Assembly: GCF_014206875.1 (NCBI RefSeq)
Contig: NZ_JACIJO010000003.1
Span: 948,660 to 1,012,659, forward strand
Direction of reading: 5' to 3'
Length of the DNA stretch: 64,000 nt
DNA from: Algoriphagus iocasae
GTDB lineage: Bacteria > Bacteroidota > Bacteroidia > Cytophagales > Cyclobacteriaceae
Below are positions 17,287 through 26,906 of the stretch, in pieces. The notes under the pieces are model-generated. The model searched no databases. It was not told the DNA's origin and saw nothing but the letters and a program-made list of their open reading frames with translations. A program made the translations under genes and the position numbers. How positions within the stretch are numbered: the first letter of the stretch is position 1; each line of letters starts with the position of its first letter.

Positions 17287-18339
17287 ATGAAAAAGGCAAT
17301 AATAATTTTCTTTCTTTTTATGGCAGTGGGTGCAGTCGCCTACACACTATACAACAACAAAACTGAGATGAATGAGGCGGCAAATTTGGCCATGAAGTCC
17401 AGTGAGTTTATTTCCATCACGACAGAAAAAGTAGCTAAGAAAACTGTCAACAGGAATTTTGAGGCAAATGGTGTTTTTGAAGCGCATCAGGAATTGAAGC
17501 TGATGTCAGAAACGTCTGGATCGATTGTCAAAATTCTAAAAAAGAAGGGTAGCTACGTGAAGCGTGGAGACTTGATCGTGCAGATTGATGATCGTTTGAT
17601 CCGTGCAGATTACGAAATCGCAAAATTAAACAGAGATCAGGCAGAAAAGGATTTGCAGCGCTATGCAAATTTGGCAGCTACTGATGCGATCACTAAAAAG
17701 CAATACGAAGAAAATGAAAAAGCATTTAAGATCGCCGATGCACAGTTCAGTGCTTTGAAGAAGAGATTGGCTGATACACAGATTACCGCTCCGATTTCCG
17801 GATTTATCAATGAAGATTATTACGAATTGGGAACCTTGGTTTCACCTGGAATGCCAATCGCAGATATCATCAATAAAAACCCATTGAAGCTGGCCGTGAA
17901 AGTAAGTGAAAGTGAGATCGCCAAAGTGAAAAGAGGGGATATGATTCCAGTGGAGGTAAATGCCATTAATGGTCAGGAGTTTTCCGGAAAAGTAGATTTT
18001 ATTTCTGATAAAGCTGATGCTTCTTTTAAATACGAAGTCATTTTAGAAATGACCGGAAAAGATGCTGATCAGATTAAAGCAGGGATGTTTGGTACTGCAA
18101 AATTTGAATTTTCTCAGAATGAGGAAGTGCTTCAGATCAGCAGAAAATCCATCGTGGGGAGTTTGAAAAACCCAGGTGTTTATTTGATTGAAAAAGGTGA
18201 GGCAGTTTATCAGCCTGTGACCATCAATACTTTAGACGAAGGTACTGTTGAGGTATTAGAGGGTTTGACCGAAGGTCAGGAAGTGATTTCATCTGGTCTG
18301 ATCAATATCAAAGAAGGAACAAAAGTAAAAGTTCAGTAA
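17287..18339 (+). CDS. RND periplasmic adaptor (membrane fusion protein)
   Basis: A 350-residue HlyD/AcrA-like adaptor with an N-terminal membrane anchor or signal (about 1-24), a lipoyl half-motif (GSIVKILKKKGSYVKRGDLIVQID), an alpha-helical hairpin (about 115-165), the second lipoyl half (ADTQITAPISGFINE) and C-terminal beta-barrel/MP domains. It links the pump to the TolC-type channel. The pump gene starts 1 nt after its stop, implying tight co-translation. Confidence 0.93.
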   Translation: MKKAIIIFFLFMAVGAVAYTLYNNKTEMNEAANLAMKSSEFISITTEKVAKKTVNRNFEANGVFEAHQELKLMSETSGSIVKILKKKGSYVKRGDLIVQIDDRLIRADYEIAKLNRDQAEKDLQRYANLAATDAITKKQYEENEKAFKIADAQFSALKKRLADTQITAPISGFINEDYYELGTLVSPGMPIADIINKNPLKLAVKVSESEIAKVKRGDMIPVEVNAINGQEFSGKVDFISDKADASFKYEVILEMTGKDADQIKAGMFGTAKFEFSQNEEVLQISRKSIVGSLKNPGVYLIEKGEAVYQPVTINTLDEGTVEVLEGLTEGQEVISSGLINIKEGTKVKVQ

Positions 18340-18340
18340 G

Positions 18341-21300
18341 ATGCAGATAACCAAAATATCTATACAAAGGTCGACCATGGTCGTCGTCCTTTTCACGGTT
18401 TTGACTTTGCTTGGGATTTTTTCCTATTCGCAATTGTCTTACGAGCTTTTGCCGAAAATGGAAACCAATGTGGTCACCATTTCCACGATTTACCCTGGTG
18501 CAGCCCCTTCAGAAGTTGAAACTTCTGTGACGAAGAAAATTGAAGATGCAGTGGCATCTCTGGAAGGAATTAAATCAATGAATTCCATTTCTCAGGAGAG
18601 TATTTCTATCATCACGATCGAGATAGAAGCTGGTCAGGATGTGGATCTTTCCCTTCAGGATGCCCAAAGAAAAATCAATGCGATTTTAGGTGATTTACCT
18701 GAAGATGCAGATCCTCCTAGCTTAGGAAAGTTTGATTTGGACGATTTGCCGATCACGCAAATGGCGGTTTATTCCAATCTGAATCCTTCTGAGTTTTATG
18801 ATTTGATCAAGAATAAAATCCAACCTTCTATCGCCAAAATTGGTGGAGTTGCTCAGGTAAATATGCTTGGTGGTACAGAGCGTGAGATCAAGGTCAATTT
18901 GGATAGAAACAAATTGGAAGCCTATGGCATTTCTCCAATTACTATCGCTCAGACTATCAATGCCAGTAATCTTGACTTTCCTACAGGAAGATTAAAGAAT
19001 GAAAGCAGCCAGATTTTGATTCGTTTAGCTGGGAAGTTTTCTTCTGTGGAGCAGATCGAAAACCTGATCATTGCTTATCGTGACGATCAATCTCCGATTC
19101 AGTTAAAAGAAGTGGCGGAAGTATTGGATGATTACAAAGACGAGGAAATTTTGACTCGATTGAATGGCAAAGCGGCTATTGGTCTGACAATTCAAAAGCA
19201 ATCAGATGCCAATGCGGTGGAAGTTTCTGAATTGATCGAGCATGAATTGACCATTTTGGAGAATACCTATGGTAAGGAAGGTCTTTCTTTTGAGATCTCC
19301 CAAAACACCTCAGAGTTTACTTTGGAAGCTGCTAATGATGTGATCAAAGACCTTGGAATTGCAATTCTTTTGGTAGCCTTGATCATGTTGTTATTCCTTC
19401 ACAGTATTAGAAATGCTATCATCGTAATGATCGCCGTTCCAGCTTCTATCGTGGCAACATTTACGGTCATGTTTTTGGCGGGATTCACGCTGAACTTGAT
19501 GAGTTTATTGGCCTTGTCTCTGGTGGTGGGTATTCTGGTCGATGATGCCATTGTAGTAATTGAAAACATTTATCGTCACTTGGAAATGGGAAAATCCATT
19601 GCTCAGGCATCTTATGACGGTATTCGAGAAATAGGATCAACAGTTGTTTCTATCACCCTAGTTATTATTGTTGTGTTTGTACCGTTGGCAATGACCGGTG
19701 GACTGATTGCGGGTATTCTTACCCAATTCAGTATCACGGTCGCCACGGCTACATTGATTTCCTTGCTGGTGGCATTTACTCTAATTCCACTGTTGACTTC
19801 CCGCTTTTCTAAGCTGGAGCACCTGGACAAAAACTCCTTCTTTGGCAAAATTGTCTATGGTTTTGAAAGTGCTCTTGATGGATTTGTGGATTGGTTAGTA
19901 GATATTCTAAGATGGGGTTTTGCCCATAAATTTGCCCTTTTGGGAATCACCTTCGTGTTATTTATCTCTTCATTCTTCTTGGTAATCAAAGGGTTTATCG
20001 GAAGTGAGTTTGTCAGTGAAGGAGATCGTGGTGAATTTATTTTGAGATTGGAACTACCAAAAGATGCTACGCTAGAGCAAACTAATTTCAAGACAAGAGA
20101 AGTGGAAGATTACTTAAGAACACTTCCAGAAGTGACTGAGGTGTTTACCACTGTAGGGGTTTCCAGCGGGCAGTTTACAGGCTCACAATCCTCACCTTAT
20201 ACTTCTGAAATTTCTGTGAAATTGGTGGATCCTGAACACAGAACCATGTCAGGTCCTGACTATGCAAGACAGGTCGAGAATACTCTGGAAGAAACGATTA
20301 CTGGAGCTGAGTATACGGCTGTTCCAATCTCTATCATGGGTACTGCGAATGATGCTCCGATTCAAGTGATTGTATCGGGTCCTGATAAAGACAGTATCCG
20401 TGTAACTTCTGAAAAGATCATGTCAATTCTGGCGAATTTGAGAGGTACAAGAAAAATTGAAAGTTCATTGGAAGCAGGAAACCCAGAAATTAAAATCGAG
20501 GTGGATCGTGATAAAATGAATGAGTTGAACTTGTCTATGGACATGGTGGGTGGAGCGCTACAAGTGGCTTTTAATGGGAATGATGATTCCAAATACACCG
20601 ATGGAGATTATGAGTACGACATCATGGTGAAACTGAATGAATTTGACAGAAAATCAATTTCAGATGTTGAGAACCTGGCGTTTTTGAATAGAAAAGGACA
20701 GCAGGTGAAACTATCCCAGTTTGCTACAGTCACTCAATCAGAAGGACCGACGAAGTTGGAAAGAAGAGACAGGGTTTCATCTGTAAAAATTACCTCGCAA
20801 GTGGCAGGTGTTCCTTCTGGAACAGTAGGAGCGGAGTTAACAGCAGCTATTAATGAAATGACTTTGCCGCAACAGGTTCAGATCAATTACGATGGCGATA
20901 TGAAAAACCAGAGTGAAGGTTTCGGTAGCCTTGGAATTGCTCTTTTGGCATCTATCATTTTGATTTATTTGATCATGGTAGCCTTGTATGATTCCTATGT
21001 TTATCCACTGGTTGTGATGTTCTCTTTGCCGATGGCTTTGATTGGATCTTTGTTGGCCTTGGCTTTGACAAAAGGTACTTTGAGTATTTTCAGTATAATG
21101 GGATTGATTATGCTGATGGGCTTGGTAGCGAAAAATGCCATTCTATTGGTCGATTTTACCAATCAGTTGAAAGAGGCTGGAGTAGAAGTGAAAGCTGCAT
21201 TGGAGAAAGCTGTGAAAATCCGATTTAGACCGATCTTGATGACCACTTTGGCGATGGTAATTGGTATGCTTCCGATTGCTTTGGCAGGTGGAGCAGGAGC

Positions 21301-21499
21301 CGAGTGGAAAAATGGATTGGCTTGGGTAATTATCGGTGGATTGATGTCTTCCATGTTCTTGACCTTAGTCGTGGTGCCGGTGATCTATTACTTGTTTGAC
21401 AGATTTATGGCAAGAATCGGAAAGGCTGAGAAAAAGCATATCGAACTGGAAGATACCAACGTGGAGGAGTTTGAATCTGAAGCTGCTGCTTACGTATAA
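18341..21499 (+). CDS. RND multidrug-type efflux pump (HAE-1-like)
   Basis: A 1052-residue inner-membrane pump with two repeated halves, each with a transmembrane helix then large periplasmic loops. The proton relay sits in GILVDDAIVVIENIYRHLEMG, with a matching motif in the second half (MGLVAKNAILLVDFTNQLKEAG). The set fits hydrophobe/amphiphile export, not the heavy-metal branch seen at 1-2711. It is the core of the gbsR-tolC-adaptor-pump operon. The drug or lipid it exports is not shown. Confidence 0.94.
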   Translation: MQITKISIQRSTMVVVLFTVLTLLGIFSYSQLSYELLPKMETNVVTISTIYPGAAPSEVETSVTKKIEDAVASLEGIKSMNSISQESISIITIEIEAGQDVDLSLQDAQRKINAILGDLPEDADPPSLGKFDLDDLPITQMAVYSNLNPSEFYDLIKNKIQPSIAKIGGVAQVNMLGGTEREIKVNLDRNKLEAYGISPITIAQTINASNLDFPTGRLKNESSQILIRLAGKFSSVEQIENLIIAYRDDQSPIQLKEVAEVLDDYKDEEILTRLNGKAAIGLTIQKQSDANAVEVSELIEHELTILENTYGKEGLSFEISQNTSEFTLEAANDVIKDLGIAILLVALIMLLFLHSIRNAIIVMIAVPASIVATFTVMFLAGFTLNLMSLLALSLVVGILVDDAIVVIENIYRHLEMGKSIAQASYDGIREIGSTVVSITLVIIVVFVPLAMTGGLIAGILTQFSITVATATLISLLVAFTLIPLLTSRFSKLEHLDKNSFFGKIVYGFESALDGFVDWLVDILRWGFAHKFALLGITFVLFISSFFLVIKGFIGSEFVSEGDRGEFILRLELPKDATLEQTNFKTREVEDYLRTLPEVTEVFTTVGVSSGQFTGSQSSPYTSEISVKLVDPEHRTMSGPDYARQVENTLEETITGAEYTAVPISIMGTANDAPIQVIVSGPDKDSIRVTSEKIMSILANLRGTRKIESSLEAGNPEIKIEVDRDKMNELNLSMDMVGGALQVAFNGNDDSKYTDGDYEYDIMVKLNEFDRKSISDVENLAFLNRKGQQVKLSQFATVTQSEGPTKLERRDRVSSVKITSQVAGVPSGTVGAELTAAINEMTLPQQVQINYDGDMKNQSEGFGSLGIALLASIILIYLIMVALYDSYVYPLVVMFSLPMALIGSLLALALTKGTLSIFSIMGLIMLMGLVAKNAILLVDFTNQLKEAGVEVKAALEKAVKIRFRPILMTTLAMVIGMLPIALAGGAGAEWKNGLAWVIIGGLMSSMFLTLVVVPVIYYLFDRFMARIGKAEKKHIELEDTNVEEFESEAAAYV

Positions 21500-21542
21500 A
21501 TTAATAAACCAACTTTGAATAATTACTGAAAATCAGAAGCTT

Positions 21543-21773
21543 ATGAAAACGAATAGTGAGCTAAAAAAAATAGAAAAGGTGTTTCAACAATATGGAATAT
21601 CTCTCAAAGGAAAGAGGAAATACGATCGATTTGAAGAAGATCTACGGATGGATAAAGTCTTTATTTCTGGTTTGATTTTCGATCTGGAATATGAGCTTCA
21701 CAAAGAAATCAATGACGATAAAGTCAATACGGTGCAAGCTCCTTATCAGTTGATTGAATTGTTGATGAATTAA
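21543..21773 (+). CDS. Acyl-carrier-protein-like protein lacking the phosphopantetheine serine
   Basis: A 76-residue protein that aligns with acyl carrier proteins: F-E-E-D-L-R-M-D corresponds to the ACP F-x-E-D-L-G-A-D, then an L-I-F-D-L-E helix II and N-D-D-K-V-N-T-V-Q-A-P, matching the helix III region. The prosthetic-group serine of the D-S-L motif is replaced by Lys38. It lies 43 bp after the pump gene on the same strand and before a strong terminator, so it is probably the operon's last gene. A paralogue at 32780-33028 has Pro there. Function unknown; it may be an ACP-fold binding protein. Confidence 0.7.
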   Translation: MKTNSELKKIEKVFQQYGISLKGKRKYDRFEEDLRMDKVFISGLIFDLEYELHKEINDDKVNTVQAPYQLIELLMN

Positions 21774-21779
21774 GTATAA

Positions 21780-21815
21780 AAAAAACGGCCCCAAATTATG
21801 GGGCCGCTTTTTTTA
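21780..21815. terminator. Bidirectional hairpin terminator
   Basis: A 7-bp GC-rich stem (CGGCCCC with GGGGCCG, 7-nt loop) has an A-run on its left and a T-run on its right. It ends the efflux operon on the plus strand and overlaps the 3' end of the convergent M1 peptidase gene. Confidence 0.88.
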
Positions 21816-23483
21816 TTTTCCTGTAAGATTTAAGGTTCCTACATAAAAGTTTGGATCGACAGTTAGCTGGATTTTTGAAGCTGGAAGCTCCATATTATCC
21901 CATCTGGTTGTAGGGTTTAGCCAAACCTCTTTTTCTGAATTGATCTTTACTTTGACAGGCATTGTAAAAGTTTGTATTGCATTTTCCCAACGGAAGAATA
22001 GCTTGTTGTCCTGCACGTAATAGCTGAGAATAGGAATTCTGATATCACGAAGGTATTGGTCAAAAACCGAAGAAAGGTTGATGTCTGCTTTCTCGCTGAT
22101 ATAGGTTTCTATTTGTTTGCTTGTCACAGTTTGATGGTAGAATTCTTCATTCAAGCCCCTTAAAATCATTCTCCATTTTTCATCGTCATTCACTATTTGC
22201 CTAATGGTATGAAGCATATTAGCTCCTTTATAGTACATGTCTCCGGACCCTTCTTGATTGACTCCGTATGGGCCGATAATTGGAATGTCGTTGTTGATGT
22301 TTTTACGGGTTCCAATCACATATTCACTACTGGCCTCTTTGCCGTAATAGTAGTCAAGAAACAGGTTTTCTGAATAGGCAGTAAAGCTTTCATGAATCCA
22401 CATATCTGCCACGTCTTTGTAAGTAATGTTATTGGCAAACCATTCGTGACCAGACTCGTGGATGATGATAAAATCAAATTTCAATCCCCAGCCGGTTCCG
22501 CTTAGGTCTCTTCCTAAATATCCATTGGCATAATTGTTCCCATAAGTCACTGAGCTTTGGTGCTCCATGCCCAGATAGGGAGTTTCTACCAATTTGTAAC
22601 TGTCTTCATAAAAAGGGTAGGGACCAAACCAATGCTCAAAGGCTTTCATCATCTTAGGAGCATCTTTGAACTGACTTTTTGCCTTATCTAGATTCTCTTT
22701 GAGCACATAATAATCCATGTCCAAAGTCCCTTTTTCTCCTTCAAACTTTTCTCCGAAATGGACATAATCTCCAATGTTGATGTTGATTCCGTAGTTATTG
22801 ATCGGGTTTTTTACTTCCCAATGGTAGGTCTTGGTTTTGGCTTTTTTGTCGTGATCTGTTTTGATTAATCTGCCATTGGATACATCCATTAGGTTTTCTG
22901 GTACTTCCACAGCCATCAAAACTCCATTGTCAGGTTCATCTGCTGCATAGTCTTTATTTGGCCACCAGATACTTGCACCAATTCCCTGATTGGAATTTGC
23001 TATAAATGGTAAACCATTGCTATCCTGACTCCAAGTCAAGCCGCCATCCCAGGGCGGGCGAACAGCAATCACTGGAGAGCCTTCAAAGATTAAGTTGATT
23101 TGATAAGACTTTCCGATTTCCTGATTGGAAGTAGGAGTGATGAAATAACTGTATCCATCTTTTTCTATGGACAATTCCTGTTCATTCTGAATTGCCTTTA
23201 CGAGCTTCATGGGTTCTTGTAGCTCAATTTGAATACGTTTGGAATCATCGATCACTTTATAAGTCATGAGGTTACTTCCAGAAATTGACTTGGTTGTGGG
23301 GTCAACTTTCAAATTCAATTGATACTTAAATAAATCCCACCATGCTCGGTCAGGAGTATTAGAACCTCGAAGCGTATCTTGATGGGTGAATTCCTGGGGA
23401 GCTCTGAAAATTTGAGCATTTACGGAACTAACTGCCTGAAGACAAAAACAACTTATAAATAGAACTTGAAAATATTTGATCAT
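21813..23483 (-). CDS. Secreted M1-family zinc metallopeptidase
   Basis: A 556-residue aminopeptidase-like protein. The start at 23483 is chosen because it gives a proper signal peptide (MIKYFQVLFISCFCLQAVSSVNAQ); a longer reading frame exists but its extra 42 residues are not signal-like. The zinc site is HESGH (342-346) with the third ligand E365 in HESFT. The exopeptidase motif is GMEH (305-308) in place of the canonical GAMEN. The C-terminal part forms further beta and helical domains. Likely periplasmic. Confidence 0.88.
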   Translation of the reverse strand: MIKYFQVLFISCFCLQAVSSVNAQIFRAPQEFTHQDTLRGSNTPDRAWWDLFKYQLNLKVDPTTKSISGSNLMTYKVIDDSKRIQIELQEPMKLVKAIQNEQELSIEKDGYSYFITPTSNQEIGKSYQINLIFEGSPVIAVRPPWDGGLTWSQDSNGLPFIANSNQGIGASIWWPNKDYAADEPDNGVLMAVEVPENLMDVSNGRLIKTDHDKKAKTKTYHWEVKNPINNYGININIGDYVHFGEKFEGEKGTLDMDYYVLKENLDKAKSQFKDAPKMMKAFEHWFGPYPFYEDSYKLVETPYLGMEHQSSVTYGNNYANGYLGRDLSGTGWGLKFDFIIIHESGHEWFANNITYKDVADMWIHESFTAYSENLFLDYYYGKEASSEYVIGTRKNINNDIPIIGPYGVNQEGSGDMYYKGANMLHTIRQIVNDDEKWRMILRGLNEEFYHQTVTSKQIETYISEKADINLSSVFDQYLRDIRIPILSYYVQDNKLFFRWENAIQTFTMPVKVKINSEKEVWLNPTTRWDNMELPASKIQLTVDPNFYVGTLNLTGK

Positions 23484-24008
23484 TTTTTTCTGTGATTGAG
23501 AGAAAGAATAATTCAGACTCAGACTTTGTTGAAACAAATCTTTGATTTCTTTAAAAGGACGATTGATTATAATTGCTGAAATTATAAAACTACTTTCATT
23601 TTGAAACAAAAAGTAATTTTATCCTCTACGAATTGTAATTTTTACTCAGTGTTTTTCTTTTATTCAGAAATTGCTCCAAAATGATCAGGTAGTGCTTGGC
23701 TTTTTTTAATTAAATAGCCTCGAAAAGGTAAATCAGAATTTGATAAGATTTAGTTGTATTTCTCTCAGTTTTTCTAAAGTGCTGCTAATCATAAATCTTA
23801 GTAATTTTTCGATTGAGCTTCAATTACATCGAATTAGAATATTAAATAAAATGAATTATCGATATTTATATTAAATCAAAAAGTAGTTTTTTGGATGTTT
23901 AAAATGATTATTCTTGAAAATATTTAATGTGATAAAAATAAATTAAATCTAAACCTATCATTAGGGAGGTTCTTTTTATTTAAAAAAAATAGAATATTTA
24001 AAATATAC
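23484..24008. other. AT-rich intergenic stretch
   Basis: No supported gene was seen in this 525-bp gap before the M1 peptidase and after the F420-reductase-like gene. It is visibly more AT-rich than its surroundings, especially 23700-24000, with long A/T runs and no clear hairpin terminator or repeat. It probably holds the peptidase promoter, which I could not place. Confidence 0.5.
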
Positions 24009-24623
24009 TCAAACAGAAATTAATTTAAAATGATAGTTTGATTTCTCTCTGTTTTGCCAAGTGATTTCTTTACTTAGATGATAAAAAGCTTCTAATAAAT
24101 AGGCATTATGTATTTGTCCTGCATCTATTGCTTTGAATCCTATAAGTTCGATCAATCGCTTCACTCTCAATTTAGTAATTTCATCATCCCCACAATAATA
24201 TGTCTCTTTGATTATCCCTAAAATATCAGATTTTGGATAGTCCAATCCTAGGTTGTTAAATGCTTTAAAAATCAGATTATTAGGCGTAGATTTTTTGATT
24301 AAATCCGTATTTGAATTGGATGTTGTGCTCGAAGTTCCATTGGTACAATCAATGATTATTTTGTCCTCTAAATCTACTGATTTTAGTGCTTCACAAACTT
24401 GTTTTAGGTTTTCGTTTTCACAGCAAATCAGAATGATTTCGGATTGAATTATTGCTGATTCATAAGGACAAATTCGATCATAAAATCTATTGAGTTGTTT
24501 CCACTCTATTGATTGAGTATCGAAATCATTTCTTACTCCAAACACTACATTAAGACCAGCTTCTATATACTTTTTACCTAAAGTATTAGAAAGATTCGTT
24601 CCACCAATGATACCTAATTTCAT
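24009..24623 (-). CDS. NADP oxidoreductase, F420-dependent-like (Rossmann fold)
   Basis: A 204-residue protein with an N-terminal dinucleotide-binding motif (KLGIIGGTNLSNTLGKKYIEAG) and the general layout of the F420H2:NADP oxidoreductase-like family (ILICCENENL, then IIIDCTNG, and FKAFNNLG). In bacteria without F420 such proteins often act as NADP-dependent reductases of unknown substrate. Base composition is more AT-rich than neighbouring genes, and wide AT-rich gaps flank it, which may indicate transfer. No partner gene is close. Confidence 0.72.
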   Translation of the reverse strand: MKLGIIGGTNLSNTLGKKYIEAGLNVVFGVRNDFDTQSIEWKQLNRFYDRICPYESAIIQSEIILICCENENLKQVCEALKSVDLEDKIIIDCTNGTSSTTSNSNTDLIKKSTPNNLIFKAFNNLGLDYPKSDILGIIKETYYCGDDEITKLRVKRLIELIGFKAIDAGQIHNAYLLEAFYHLSKEITWQNREKSNYHFKLISV

Positions 24624-24928
24624 ACACAGTATTCAATCTGAATTAATTATGATAATTGAAGTAGTCTAGATCTACATTGAAATTACAATAATAAATCATT
24701 GAAATTTTTCAATAAGATAGATTGAAATCTAGCTTTATTAATACAATTATCAAAATAATATCCCCTTTAAAAATTCAATTTGGGATGTATAACAAAAGGC
24801 TAATGATGAAAACCAATTATATGTTTTTCAAAAAATATTTCGAAAAGATAAATGTCTGCAGAAATTGTCTTTTTTAACTTGTTCCTATGAATATTAGAAG
24901 AATAGAGACTTGTGATTATTTGGAAATA
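24624..24928. other. AT-rich intergenic stretch
   Basis: A 305-bp gap between two minus-strand genes. I see no gene, clear terminator or palindrome. It continues the AT-rich character of the region from about 23600 on. Confidence 0.45.
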
Positions 24929-25588
24929 TTAGATGTTAAAATCTTCTTCCCATAATCTAAATCCTCCTCGGAATGCATTTTGGTTGGTGCCCAATCTGCA
25001 ACCTTCCAGTACATAGGAGATTAGTTTTGAATTACCCCCTCCAAGTAAAATATCATCAGGCTGAAAGACATGAGAGAATTTTTCAATACAATTATGTACG
25101 TGTTTTTCCCATTTCTTTGAACCTCTTTCTATTAAAAATTCTTTGCCTACATAGTTTTCAAATGTGCCTTTCTTATAAGGTAGGTGTCCAGCCTCTAAAG
25201 GGATAATGGTTTTGTTAACCACCATCGCTGTCCCTAGTCCTGTACCAAATCCAAGAAATAAAAGCTTTTTGTTTTCATATCCGCCTAGTGCCTGCATGGC
25301 GGCATCGTTTATGATTTTGACAGGACAACCAAAAGACTTTTCAAAATCGTACTTTTTCCAACCATCTCCCAAGTTGACAGGTTCGGTGATGATTTTATTG
25401 TTTTTTACTACCCCAGGAAAACCAATAGATATCGCATCATATTTCCAATCTGCAGCATTTTCTTTAATCAATGGAATCATTTCTTCAGGTGAAAAATCAA
25501 TGCCAGATGGAATTTTAATTCGCTCAGGCTGACCTGTAGCAAGGATTTTAATATTAGATCCTCCGATGTCGATTACTAAAATATTCAT
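24929..25588 (-). CDS. ppgK: Polyphosphate-glucokinase-like ROK kinase
   Basis: A 219-residue ROK-family sugar kinase with the phosphate-binding motif DIGGSNIK near the start, GFPGVV, NDAAMQALGG and GFGTGLG. The C-terminal K-K-W-E-K-H-V...PDDILLGGGNSKL resembles polyphosphate glucokinases, which phosphorylate glucose with polyphosphate or ATP. The conserved ROK zinc motif is not evident, as in that subgroup. Polyphosphate use is inferred from similarity only. Confidence 0.75.
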   Translation of the reverse strand: MNILVIDIGGSNIKILATGQPERIKIPSGIDFSPEEMIPLIKENAADWKYDAISIGFPGVVKNNKIITEPVNLGDGWKKYDFEKSFGCPVKIINDAAMQALGGYENKKLLFLGFGTGLGTAMVVNKTIIPLEAGHLPYKKGTFENYVGKEFLIERGSKKWEKHVHNCIEKFSHVFQPDDILLGGGNSKLISYVLEGCRLGTNQNAFRGGFRLWEEDFNI

Positions 25589-25815
25589 TCTCTAATTTTA
25601 CCTTTTTTGATTTTGAGTTTAACCTATTACTTGCTTTTTACATCAAGTAAAAAATTGAATAATAGGAGTTTATAGGGTTTTCTAAAGTGAATAGAGTTGT
25701 GTTTTTATTTAAATACTTAGATTAAAGATAGGCAATATATTTTTTTGGATTTATTGTGATCCTAAAAGATTCAGGATATTTAGCCTATTCATTCCTAAAT
25801 TTCTCTAATACAGCC

Positions 25816-26283
25816 ATGAAAAATTCAATTCTTTCCGAACATTTTAAAAACCTATTCAAATACAATAATTCCATCAACCAACTTCTGGCTGAATATCTAC
25901 TTTCCCATACTGATCAAATGCCAGAGAGGATAATTCTGCTGGCTTGCCATATTTCTAATGCGCATTTTATCTGGAATTCAAGGATTATGGGAAAGTCAAT
26001 TGATACCAAGCCTTGGGATAGTTTTCCAATTTCCGAATTACTCGAAAGAGAAAAGGAAAATATGGAATGCACGATGAAGATTTTAGATGAAGTCGATTTA
26101 GAGGCGATAAAGAGCTATACAAATTCTTTAGGCAATTCCTATAAAAGCAAAGTGTCAGATATTCTTACCCATATTGTCAATCATGGAACTTATCATAGAG
26201 GACAAATTGCATTACTGCTTCGCGAAAATGGATTCAAACCTATTCCTTCAGATTATATCCATCTCATTAAAGATTTAATATAG
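25816..26283 (+). CDS. DinB-family protein
   Basis: A 155-residue four-helix-bundle protein of the DinB/YfiT group, with spaced histidines for a metal site (HISNAHFIW about 47-55; HIVNHGTYHRGQIALLL about 115-131). Members are thought to be metal-dependent thiol transferases. I chose the ATG at 25816; a longer frame from an upstream ATG adds 20 residues that do not fit the family start. A second DinB-like protein lies at 49427. Confidence 0.82.
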   Translation: MKNSILSEHFKNLFKYNNSINQLLAEYLLSHTDQMPERIILLACHISNAHFIWNSRIMGKSIDTKPWDSFPISELLEREKENMECTMKILDEVDLEAIKSYTNSLGNSYKSKVSDILTHIVNHGTYHRGQIALLLRENGFKPIPSDYIHLIKDLI

Positions 26284-26479
26284 ACTCAGGGATTAATTTC
26301 CCCGATCTGTTGAAACTATTCTTTTTTTAGGATTTTAATTTTAGAAAAGCAAATTGATGAAATGATGTAATACGTTGTATAACAGTATATTATCTGAATT
26401 TTTTGATTTAAATCTATTTTCGGCACCACTTATGGTTTATAAGAAGTGTAAATGATTATTTCACTAAAAACCAACTATT

Positions 26480-26671
26480 ATGAGTGCTACAAAAGATAAA
26501 ATCAAAGGAAACTGGAATGAAATCAAAGGTAAAATTAAGCAAGAATATGCTGAAGTAACCGATGATGATTTGTTATATGAAGAAGGCCAAGAAGATCAAT
26601 TGATTGGTCAAATCCAGAAAAAAACAGGAAAGACTAAAGAAGACGTAAAAAGCTTTATCGACAGTCTGTAA
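26480..26671 (+). CDS. CsbD-family stress protein
   Basis: A 63-residue, charge-rich protein with the family pattern (KDKIKGNWNEIKGKIKQEY at the N-terminus; Q-L-I-G-Q-I-Q-K-K-T-G-K at the centre). CsbD proteins rise in general stress, but their action is unknown. It converges on the histone-H1-like gene, and a strong bidirectional terminator separates the two. Confidence 0.9.
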   Translation: MSATKDKIKGNWNEIKGKIKQEYAEVTDDDLLYEEGQEDQLIGQIQKKTGKTKEDVKSFIDSL

Positions 26672-26687
26672 GATTAAAGAATAATTG

Positions 26688-26727
26688 AAAAGCCCTGTGG
26701 TCTTTAAGATCACAGGGCTTTTTGTTT
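26688..26727. terminator. Bidirectional hairpin terminator
   Basis: A 15-bp stem (arms 26688-26702 and 26708-26722, one G-U pair, TTTAA loop) has A and T runs at its flanks. It serves both the CsbD gene and the convergent histone-H1-like gene. Confidence 0.9.
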
Positions 26728-26906
26728 TACTTGGCAGCGTTTTTCTTTGCAGTTACTTCTGCTCTGATTTCTTGTGCAAGGTTTTTAATAGCTTGCATGC
26801 CGTTTCTAACTCTGGTTCCAGCAGCCTTGTTACCTGCTTCATAGAATTTTTCAAAATCTGTTTCTAAAGAATTAACCAGGTCTTGCACTTCTTTAAATCT
26901 GCTCAT
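26727..26906 (-). CDS. Histone H1-like (Hc1-family) small protein
   Basis: A 59-residue, helix-forming, basic-ended protein (start MSRFKEVQDLVNSLETDFEKFYEAGNKAAG in outline, tail E-V-T-A-K-K-N-A-A-K) matching the short Bacteroidota proteins annotated as histone H1. The start at 26906 gives the usual family N-terminus; an upstream in-frame extension is hydrophobic and unlike the family. It may bind DNA or act in nucleoid structure; direct evidence is lacking. Confidence 0.78.
   Translation of the reverse strand: MSRFKEVQDLVNSLETDFEKFYEAGNKAAGTRVRNGMQAIKNLAQEIRAEVTAKKNAAK

Noticed and set aside
23484..23609. N-terminal extension of the M1 peptidase
   Set aside because: The added 42 residues precede a clear signal peptide and would bury it, so I moved the start to 23483.
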